Source: Alphaproteobacteria bacterium
GTDB taxonomy: Bacteria > Pseudomonadota > Alphaproteobacteria > Micropepsales > Micropepsaceae
NCBI GenBank assembly: GCA_003131925.1
Contig: PKWC01000172.1
Location: 17,847-28,765, forward strand
Reading direction: 5' to 3'
Length of the DNA stretch: 10,919 nucleotides
The notes under the pieces were generated by a model, which saw only the letters and a program-made list of their open reading frames with translations, made no database searches and was not told the origin of the DNA. The position numbers and the translations under genes are program-made. Of this stretch, positions 6,062-10,919 are shown one piece after another. The first letter of the stretch is position 1, and each line of letters begins with the position of its first letter.

Positions 6062-6937
6062 TCAGTGTCCTTTGTGTCTCTGTGTTGAATCTTTTCTCCG
6101 CGTCTCCGCGTCTCCGCGTGAACCCTTTGTTGGCAACGCGGAGTATCCGTTAACGCGGAGCAGGGCGCGGGTCGCTGCGGCGACGTTTTTTCCCCGCATG
6201 AGACTCTCGCCGATCAGGAACGTGGTGACGCCCGCATCGGCGAGCCGCCGCAGATCCGCAGGCGAGGACAGACCGCTTTCGGCAACGACGAGTATGTCGC
6301 GGGGAATTGCCGGAGCGAGCCGCAACGTCACGTCGGAATCGGTGACGAAGGTCCTCAGGTCGCGATTGTTGATGCCGATCATGTCGGCCCCAAGCGCCAG
6401 CGCGCGATCGCGCTCGTGTTCGTCGTGGATTTCCACTAGCGCATCTATCTCCCAACGACGCGCGGCGGCGAGGAGGGCGCGCGCATTTTCATCGGCAAGC
6501 GCCGCCAGGATAATGAGCACACAATCCGCACCTAGAGCGCGCGATTCGGTGATCTGGTAGGGTTCGAACAGAAAATCTTTTCGCAACACGGGAAGCGGCA
6601 CAGCGGCGCGTGCGGCGCCAAGATGTGCAGGCGCTCCCTGAAACGACGGCCCGTCGGTGAGCACCGACAGGCAGGCGGCGCCACCGTCGCGATAGGCGAG
6701 AGCAAGAGATGCGGGATCGAAATCCGCGCGGATGAGGCCCTTCGACGGGCTGGCGCGCTTGATCTCTGCGATGAGCCCGTATCGGCCGGCGTCGCGGCAG
6801 GCGATCAGCGCCGCGCGAAAGCCGCGCGGTGGACCGGCGGTTCGCGCCCGTTCCTCGAGTGTGGGTTCGGGCATTTCGCGTTTTGCCCGCGCGATTTCTT
6901 CGCGCTTGTACACGGCGATGTCGTCGAGGATGGTCAC
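6062..6937 (-). CDS. trpC: Indole-3-glycerol-phosphate synthase with repeat-derived C-terminal tail
   Basis: TrpC closes the indole ring from 1-(2-carboxyphenylamino)-1-deoxyribulose 5-phosphate in tryptophan synthesis. The (beta-alpha)8 barrel shows IAEIKRASPSKG (56-67, with Glu58 and Lys60), VLRKDF (117-122, Lys120), LVEIHDE (167-173), IGINNRDL (187-194), VAESGLSS (218-225) and IGES (242-245); the catalytic set looks complete. The start is a GTG at 6937 that overlaps the trpD stop as GTGA, so translation is coupled. The usual fold ends near residue 260 (VAAATRALL). Here a further 31 residues follow (RVNGYSALPTKGS, then RGDAETRRKDSTQRHKGH), and most of this tail is encoded by the right arm of the intergenic repeat and its 8-base tandem copies. 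The tail is basic and hydrophilic and probably disordered; I infer it is a by-product of repeat insertion. Confidence 0.94.
   Translation of the reverse strand: MTILDDIAVYKREEIARAKREMPEPTLEERARTAGPPRGFRAALIACRDAGRYGLIAEIKRASPSKGLIRADFDPASLALAYRDGGAACLSVLTDGPSFQGAPAHLGAARAAVPLPVLRKDFLFEPYQITESRALGADCVLIILAALADENARALLAAARRWEIDALVEIHDEHERDRALALGADMIGINNRDLRTFVTDSDVTLRLAPAIPRDILVVAESGLSSPADLRRLADAGVTTFLIGESLMRGKNVAAATRALLRVNGYSALPTKGSRGDAETRRKDSTQRHKGH
6095..6118. repeat. Three perfect tandem copies of an 8-base unit
   Basis: TCTCCGCG occurs three times without interruption (6095-6102, 6103-6110, 6111-6118). The array lies inside the 3' end of trpC, where each copy is read in a different frame to give Arg-Gly-Asp-Ala-Glu-Thr-Arg-Arg. 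Gain or loss of one copy would shift the frame of the TrpC tail. Confidence 0.9.
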
Positions 6938-7968
6938 AAGGCAAGCGCCTGCGTCGTTGCGCGCAGCCGCGCGAGCATGTCGAAAGCGCTGCCGTCACGG
7001 ATTGCGGTATCGGCCTGGTGCATTCCTTCGCCGATGTTGGGCGCCTTCTCGCTCACGACCAGCGCGGAAGCTGCATTCAGAATGACGATGTCACGATACG
7101 CGCGGCTGCCATTGCCCTGCAGCATCGCTTCAAGCGCGCTCGCGTTGAAGGCGGCATCGCCACCGCGCACGTCTTCGAGCGAGGCGCGCTTCAAGCCCAA
7201 GTCTTCCGGCGTCAGTTCAAATCGCCTGACCTTCCCTTGCGCGATCTCGACGACGAGGCTCGCATCAGTTGTGGTCAGCTCGTCCATGCCGTCCCGGCCA
7301 TGCACGATCCAGGCGTGTTCGGTCCCGAGCTCCGCAAGCACATGAGCGAGCGGCTCGACCCACCTCTCGGCGAACACGCCCAGAACCTGGCGGCGCACCT
7401 GTGCCGGATTGCTGATAGGACCGAGAAGATTGAAAACCGTCCGGAAGCCCAGTTCCTTGCGCACGGGCGCGACGTGTTTCATCGCCGGATGATAGGCGGG
7501 CGCGAAGAGGAAGCAGAGCCCTAGCCTGTCGAGACAGGTCTGGGCCGCTTGGGGTGAAAGGTCGATGCGCACGTCGAGCGCTTCCAGCACGTCGGCTGCG
7601 CCAGCGCGCGACGACATGTTGCGGTTGCCGTGCTTGGCGACGGGTACGCCGCGGGCGGCGACCACAAACGATGCCGCCGTGGAGATGTTCAACGTGCCGT
7701 GTCCGTCGCCTCCGGTGCCGCAAAGGTCGAGGGCGCCCACAGGGGATTCGATCGTCCGCATCGCGGCGCGCATCGCGCGCGCGGCTCCGGCGATCTCGGC
7801 GACGGTTGGCTCGCGCAGCGTGAGCGCAGTCAGGAACGACGCCATGCGGGCTTCGGAAACTTCTCCCGCCATGATGGCACCGAAGGCGCGCAGAGACGAT
7901 TCTGCACTGAGCGAGTGGCCTTCGGCCAGCCGCTTCAGCAGGGAGGGGAAATCCTCGTCTGCGCTCAT
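6934..7968 (-). CDS. trpD: Anthranilate phosphoribosyltransferase
   Basis: TrpD transfers the phosphoribosyl group of PRPP to anthranilate, the second committed step of tryptophan synthesis. From the ATG at 7968 the protein has 344 residues, the normal length. Diagnostic motifs are LCGTGGDGHGTLNIST (82-97, the PRPP/metal-binding GTGGDG loop), AKHGNRNMSSRAG (111-123), and GVFAERW and HGRDGMDELT further on. The frame is open to an ATG at 8004, but this would overlap trpG by 26 bases and adds residues unlike the family; 7968 starts 10 bases after the trpG stop. Neither start has a strong ribosome site. It overlaps trpC by 4 bases. Confidence 0.95.
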   Translation of the reverse strand: MSADEDFPSLLKRLAEGHSLSAESSLRAFGAIMAGEVSEARMASFLTALTLREPTVAEIAGAARAMRAAMRTIESPVGALDLCGTGGDGHGTLNISTAASFVVAARGVPVAKHGNRNMSSRAGAADVLEALDVRIDLSPQAAQTCLDRLGLCFLFAPAYHPAMKHVAPVRKELGFRTVFNLLGPISNPAQVRRQVLGVFAERWVEPLAHVLAELGTEHAWIVHGRDGMDELTTTDASLVVEIAQGKVRRFELTPEDLGLKRASLEDVRGGDAAFNASALEAMLQGNGSRAYRDIVILNAASALVVSEKAPNIGEGMHQADTAIRDGSAFDMLARLRATTQALAL

Positions 7969-7978
7969 CCGGTTTCGT

Positions 7979-8563
7979 TCAGGCGGGAACGCGTTCGCGC
8001 GCAAGCGCGAGAAAATTGCGCAGGAGCGCGTGGCCGTTCTCCGACGCGATGCTTTCGGGATGGAACTGCACGCCGTGCACGGGATGCTCCTTGTGCATCA
8101 CGCCCATGATCACGCCGTCGTTCGTGGCGGAGTTGACGGTGAGGCAGTCCGGCACGCAATCCGGATCGATGGTCAGCGAATGATAGCGCGTGGCTTCGAA
8201 ATCATTGTCGAGACCGCCGAACACGCCGCTGCCGTCATGGTGGATCCGGCTGAGCTTGCCGTGCATGGGCACCGGAGCGCGCACGATGCGTCCACCATAG
8301 GCCTGGGCGATGGCCTGGTGGCCGAGGCAGACGCCGAGGATCGGCACCTGGCCATTTGCAGCACGAATGAGATCGAGGCAGATGCCGGCCTTGTCCGGAT
8401 CGCACGGACCGGGCGAAAGTACGATTGCCTCGGGCCGCAGTCGGAGCGCGTCCTGCACGGCAATCTCGTCGTTGCGGCGGACGTCGACCTCCGCGCCAAG
8501 TTCCGACAGATAGTGCACAAGGTTGTAAGTGAAGCTGTCGTAATTATCGATCAGAAGCAGCAT
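7979..8563 (-). CDS. trpG: Anthranilate synthase glutamine amidotransferase subunit
   Basis: This is a 194-residue class I glutamine amidotransferase that supplies ammonia to the anthranilate synthase large subunit TrpE. It begins MLLLIDNYDSFTYNLVHYL, has the oxyanion loop LSPGPCDP (49-56), the nucleophile Cys79 in GVCLGHQ and the His168/Glu170 pair in VQFHPES, so the triad is complete. The close link to trpD and trpC favours a tryptophan role. In many bacteria such subunits also serve aminodeoxychorismate synthase (PabA), and a dual role is possible. It is the first gene of the visible trp group. No trpE gene lies upstream; instead there is a palindrome-rich gap and a divergent gene. The ribosome site (AGGG, 11 bases before ATG) is weak. 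Confidence 0.93.
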   Translation of the reverse strand: MLLLIDNYDSFTYNLVHYLSELGAEVDVRRNDEIAVQDALRLRPEAIVLSPGPCDPDKAGICLDLIRAANGQVPILGVCLGHQAIAQAYGGRIVRAPVPMHGKLSRIHHDGSGVFGGLDNDFEATRYHSLTIDPDCVPDCLTVNSATNDGVIMGVMHKEHPVHGVQFHPESIASENGHALLRNFLALARERVPA

Positions 8564-8671
8564 GGCAGCACAACCCTACTGACTTGACGCATCCCGCGCC
8601 ATCGGGCCGGCCAGCGCGCTCCTTTCCTGCAACGTGGGGGAGTTTGCCCCGCCGGGTCCGGCCGAAGACCG

Positions 8672-8752
8672 GCCCGAGGATAAACTCCGGGCCGGAGGGG
8701 GGCGTGTCCGAACGCGACGTCCCGCTCCGCCTCCCCCGGATTTAATCCGGGG
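8672..8752. repeat. GC-rich composite inverted repeat
   Basis: The left side (about 8672-8704) contains GGATAAACTCCGG and GCCGGAGGGGGGCG. The right side (about 8729-8752) read in reverse complement gives GGATTAAATCCGG and GGGGGAGGCG, so the two halves form an imperfect long stem. A further short hairpin, CCTCCC (8759-8764) with GGGAGG (8773-8778), follows. It looks like a clustered intergenic palindrome element. Confidence 0.6.
8734..8752. repeat. Perfect 19-base palindrome with TTTAA centre
   Basis: The arms CCCCGGATT (8734-8742) and AATCCGGGG (8744-8752) flank a single T. It has the same odd-length design and TTTAA centre as the palindrome at 6020-6040, but different outer bases. No T-run follows. 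Confidence 0.85.
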
Positions 8753-8915
8753 TCGGCACCTCCCCAAGATGCGGGAGGAAAACGTCGGCAGGCGGCTGCG
8801 CGTCGTCAATCCGTTCCTTGCAGCTGGCTGCCCTCGCTTTTCCATATCGTCAATTTTTGTCCACCATTCTGCGGCAGCCAGTCGGTTCGACGACGAGTCC
8901 TGAGGAACGCACTTG

Positions 8916-9788
8916 ATGACGACCTACCTGGAATTCGCCGCGCGCGGGAAGAATGCCTGGTGGCGCTATGCGGCCTGCGTGATCGCGGCGTGTGTTGCCA
9001 CGGTGGCGATTTTTGCGGCGGTACTCCTGCCCCTCTCGATCGCCCATGTGCTGCCCGCCAACTTCGCGGCGGAAATCCAGCAGCCGACAAACCCCGTGGT
9101 GTTCTTTGGCGTGGTAGCCCTGACGTTCGGTTCGCTGCTTGCTGGGTTTGCGCTCGCGATCCGGCTGATCCACCGAAAGCGGATCGGCGACGTGATAGGG
9201 AGCTGGAACTGGACGGCGTTCTTCCAGGGCGCATGCATCTGGGCCGTCATCGAATGCGCGTCGATTTTGATCGATTTCCTGATTGCGCCGCACAGCTTCA
9301 GCGTTTCGGTGAGCGCACAGACCGCTGTGCTGGCAATCGTCGCGTTTGGGGGATTGTCGATACAAACGTTCTGCGAGGAATTCGTGTTTCGTGGCTATAT
9401 TACGCAAGGGATTCTTTTAGCGACGAAGCGGCCCGTGCTCGCCGCGGTGCTGAGCGGATCGCTCTTCGGCGCCCTGCACATCTGGAACGGTGCGCCGCAG
9501 GCGGTCGGAGCGCTTTTCTTCGGCATCGTCTGCTCGCTGATCGCGATCCGCACGGGAAGCATCGCGTTCACCTTCGGCGTGCACTTCGTGAACAACTACA
9601 TGGGGGCGGTGGCGGTCGTCTCTGCAGGAGACATCTTCAAGAACAGCCCGGGAATTCTGCTTCAGAACGCCCCTCAGCTCATATGGTGGGACATCGGTGT
9701 CTCGATTGTCGGATTGATTGCGGTGCTCATGCTGGTTCGTCGCCTGGGTAATCTCAAAGCGGCCATCGTTCCTTTGGGGGCACGTTAA
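8916..9788 (+). CDS. CPBP-family intramembrane metalloprotease (Abi/CAAX-like)
   Basis: This is a 290-residue polytopic membrane protein of the CPBP (Abi, CAAX-protease and bacteriocin-processing) family. Hydrophobic segments are seen at about 17-45, 61-83, 102-123, 136-150, 174-186, 197-210 and 259-275. The family's active-site motifs are all present: Glu154-Glu155 with Arg159 in CEEFVFRG, Phe184 with His188 in SLFGALH, and His223 with Asn227 in GVHFVNN, so the enzyme is probably active. Substrates are unknown; relatives process prenylated proteins or peptides or mediate bacteriocin immunity. The ATG at 8916 is preferred; a TTG one codon earlier is possible, and AGGA (8903-8906) could serve either. 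The gene is divergent from trpG and is followed, after 114 bases and a new promoter, by the Tad-like gene. Confidence 0.88.
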   Translation: MTTYLEFAARGKNAWWRYAACVIAACVATVAIFAAVLLPLSIAHVLPANFAAEIQQPTNPVVFFGVVALTFGSLLAGFALAIRLIHRKRIGDVIGSWNWTAFFQGACIWAVIECASILIDFLIAPHSFSVSVSAQTAVLAIVAFGGLSIQTFCEEFVFRGYITQGILLATKRPVLAAVLSGSLFGALHIWNGAPQAVGALFFGIVCSLIAIRTGSIAFTFGVHFVNNYMGAVAVVSAGDIFKNSPGILLQNAPQLIWWDIGVSIVGLIAVLMLVRRLGNLKAAIVPLGAR

Positions 9789-9829
9789 CCATTTGCATTC
9801 AAAACCAGCCGAGAAAATCGCTCATATCG

Positions 9830-9858
9830 TTGCGCCGACCCGGGCTTTAACCTAAAAT
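9830..9858 (+). promoter_or_regulatory. Promoter of the Tad-like gene
   Basis: TTGCGC (9830-9835) and TAAAAT (9853-9858) are separated by exactly 17 bases and read toward the gene at 9903. The -35 hexamer is the same as that proposed for vapBC. The predicted transcript would carry a leader of roughly 35-40 bases containing the hairpin described below. Confidence 0.65.
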
Positions 9859-9874
9859 TGAGGGTTGGCTGAAG

Positions 9875-9896
9875 GGGGAGCTCCCCGCAAGGGGAG
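9875..9896 (+). promoter_or_regulatory. Leader hairpin enclosing the ribosome-binding site of the Tad-like gene
   Basis: CTCCCC (9881-9886), GCAA, GGGGAG (9891-9896) forms a 6-base-pair stem with a GNRA tetraloop. Its 3' arm is the only ribosome-site candidate, 6 bases before the ATG. GGGGAG also occurs at 9875-9880 and could pair with the same CTCCCC (GGGG with CCCC around a 4-base loop), giving mutually exclusive folds. Similar CTCCCCGCAAGGGGAG strings occur as common intergenic repeats, so this may be a repeat remnant rather than a switch. Confidence 0.5.
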
Positions 9897-9902
9897 TGGG
9901 CG

Positions 9903-10919
9903 ATGATCGTTGGCATTTCTGGTCTGCAGGGCCCGATTGTCCGCGGCTTGCGCAAATTTTGCTGCAGCAGGCGCGGCAATATCAGTCCGCTTTTCGCACT
10001 TCTTCTTATTCCGCTGATCGGGGCGATGGGCCTGGCGACCGAGACGTCAGGATGGTTTCTCATCCGCCGCGCGATGCAGAACACGGCCGACTCGGCGGTG
10101 CTCGCCGCTGCGGCCAACGGCGACACGTCCGCTTGCACTTCCAATTGTCCGACATGGAGCGCCGAAGCCATGTCCGTCGCCGCGAATTACGGATTCACGA
10201 ACGGCGCGAACAACACAACCGTAACCGCGATCAACAATGCGACGTGTCCGTCGCCTGCGACCGGCAGTAATTGCTATCAGGTCACAATCACCAAAACCGT
10301 CCCGCTCTATTTGTCCGAAGTGTTGGGTTACGCAGGCACTTCGGGCTATGGCGGACGGCAGTTGATTCAGGCGACTGCACTTGCTCGTTCCCCGAGCGGG
10401 ACGGACGACTGCATGCTCACCCTCTCATCCAGCGGCGGATTCTCGCTCAACGGGGGACAGAGCTTCAACGCCAACGGCTGCGATCTTTTTTCCAACTGGA
10501 GCGCGGTCTGCAACGGAGACGATGGCGGCTTCAACGTGTCCGTCACCGTCGGCACGTCCAACGATTGCGGCGCGTCCCAGCAAACCGGGGCTACCCAGCA
10601 AACGGACCCATACCAAAACCTCCTCGCCAACAATCCTCTCACGGGCTGCACGACGATAAGTTCGCCGACGACAGGGGGAACGACGCTTAACCCGGGCGGT
10701 GCCGCTTGCATCACAATCACCGGCAATCTCACCATCCCGTCAGGAATCACAACCATCAACACCGCATCGCCGGGCACGGTGTTGCTGATCAAGGGGGGCG
10801 GCAATATCGTGTTGAACGGCACGCTGACCACCCCCGGCGTGAGTTCGGGTTTGACGATCATCTTTACAGGAACCTCCGGTGCGGCGGGCTTCATAACCGG
10901 AAGCGGAACAATCGAATTC
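9903..10919 (+). CDS. Tad/TadG-like secreted or pilus-assembly-related protein, N-terminal part (partial, continues beyond the window)
   Basis: The frame is open for 339 codons to the last base. The N-terminus fits the TadE/TadG-like class: basic CCSRRGNISP (20-29), one membrane helix (about 30-48), then ETSGWFLIRRAMQNTADSAVLAAAANGD, the amphipathic Q-x-x-A-D-x-A-x-L-A-A helix of Tad proteins. The remainder would lie outside the inner membrane. It is Thr/Ser/Gly/Asn-rich with scattered Cys residues (for example Cys78 and Cys82) and, from about residue 260, short beta-strand-like repeats such as GNLTIPSGITTIN and GGNIVLNGTLTTPG, suggestive of a beta-helix or adhesin-like region. The ATG at 9903 has GGGGAG 6 bases upstream. 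Such proteins are often found with Flp/Tad pilus genes, but none are visible here. The role in pilus assembly or adhesion is inferred from family only. Confidence 0.82.
   Translation, partial: MIVGISGLQGPIVRGLRKFCCSRRGNISPLFALLLIPLIGAMGLATETSGWFLIRRAMQNTADSAVLAAAANGDTSACTSNCPTWSAEAMSVAANYGFTNGANNTTVTAINNATCPSPATGSNCYQVTITKTVPLYLSEVLGYAGTSGYGGRQLIQATALARSPSGTDDCMLTLSSSGGFSLNGGQSFNANGCDLFSNWSAVCNGDDGGFNVSVTVGTSNDCGASQQTGATQQTDPYQNLLANNPLTGCTTISSPTTGGTTLNPGGAACITITGNLTIPSGITTINTASPGTVLLIKGGGNIVLNGTLTTPGVSSGLTIIFTGTSGAAGFITGSGTIEF

Larger units (their letters stand above)
5957..6118. repeat. Imperfect inverted-repeat element between trpC and moaC
   Basis: The left arm (about 5957-6008) contains CGCGGAGAAGAG and GGAGACACAGAGG. 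The right arm read on the minus strand from 6102 gives CGCGGAGAAAAG and CAGAGACACAAAGG, aligning over roughly 45-50 bases with several mismatches and small gaps. A 21-base perfect palindrome lies between the arms. The CGGAGACACAGAGG vocabulary resembles intergenic repeats I recognise from many bacterial genomes, but no name is claimed. The element overlaps the last codons of trpC and occupies most of the gap before moaC. Confidence 0.75.
8564..8912. other. Non-coding, palindrome-rich stretch between trpG and the divergent CPBP gene
   Basis: No convincing gene is seen. A minus-strand frame at 8576-8845 is open but is Arg/Pro/Gly-rich, runs through palindromes and resembles nothing I know. The stretch should hold the trpG promoter and the promoter of the plus-strand gene, yet I find no strong pair. 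TTGCAG at 8818-8823 has only a poor -10 partner, and minus-strand TTGACG near 8850 has none. Several GC-rich inverted repeats lie at about 8631-8785. I see no Trp-codon leader peptide of the kind that precedes attenuated trp genes. Confidence 0.6.

Noticed and set aside
8576..8845. Open minus-strand frame of 89 codons just upstream of trpG
   Set aside because: Composition is Arg/Pro/Gly/Ser-rich, it reads through the palindrome cluster and has no recognisable domain. Its upstream in-frame extension (AAEWWTKIDDMEKRG) faintly suggests a gene fragment but is too short to name.
8800..8912. Trp attenuator leader peptide
   Set aside because: A TGGTGG string occurs on the minus strand near 8865, but not in a short frame with a start codon, ribosome site and the expected alternative hairpins.
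10914..10919. Window ends exactly in GAATTC, an EcoRI site
   Set aside because: It could reflect a cloning boundary, but the reading frame continues normally to the last base and a single 6-base match is weak evidence.

Overview
The window looks like chromosomal DNA from a GC-rich alphaproteobacterium. Three things suggest this. The protein families and their order (gltX / comEC / lexA / moeA / moaC / trpC / trpD / trpG) form a block I know from that class. The lexA promoter carries a GTTC-N7-GTTC SOS box, the operator type used by alphaproteobacterial LexA. Codon use is strongly GC-biased throughout. No rRNA, tRNA, CRISPR array, insertion sequence or phage gene was seen.

Layout. 1-282 is the 5' end of gltX on the minus strand. 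comEC (472-2556, plus) diverges from it and meets lexA tail to tail with a 17-base overlap. From 2540 to 8563 everything lies on the minus strand. Read in the direction of transcription this is trpG-trpD-trpC, a repeat-filled gap, moaC-moeA, a small vapB-vapC toxin-antitoxin pair with its own promoter and operator, and then lexA with its own SOS-controlled promoter. 8564-8912 is a non-coding stretch rich in GC palindromes. On the plus strand follow a CPBP-family membrane protease (8916-9788) and the N-terminal part of a large Tad/TadG-like surface or secreted protein (from 9903, running off the window).

How the genes work together. TrpG and TrpD carry out the glutamine-amidotransfer and phosphoribosyl-transfer steps of tryptophan synthesis and TrpC the indole-3-glycerol-phosphate step. 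The partner TrpE is not in this window. MoaC and MoeA act early and late in molybdenum-cofactor synthesis. LexA represses the SOS regulon and itself. ComEC is the inner-membrane DNA-uptake channel. VapB/VapC is a type II toxin-antitoxin pair placed between moeA and lexA, where I would otherwise expect no insertion.

The most interesting points are not new enzymes but how repeats have worked on the locus. The 3' end of trpC runs into an intergenic repeat, so TrpC gains a roughly 31-residue basic tail partly encoded by three perfect tandem copies of an 8-base unit. Perfect palindromes with the same TTTAA centre sit on both sides of the trp genes. The Tad-like gene has a strong promoter and a ribosome-binding site that can be closed into a GNRA-type hairpin. 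I did not find convincing evidence for a wholly undescribed defence or mobile system.
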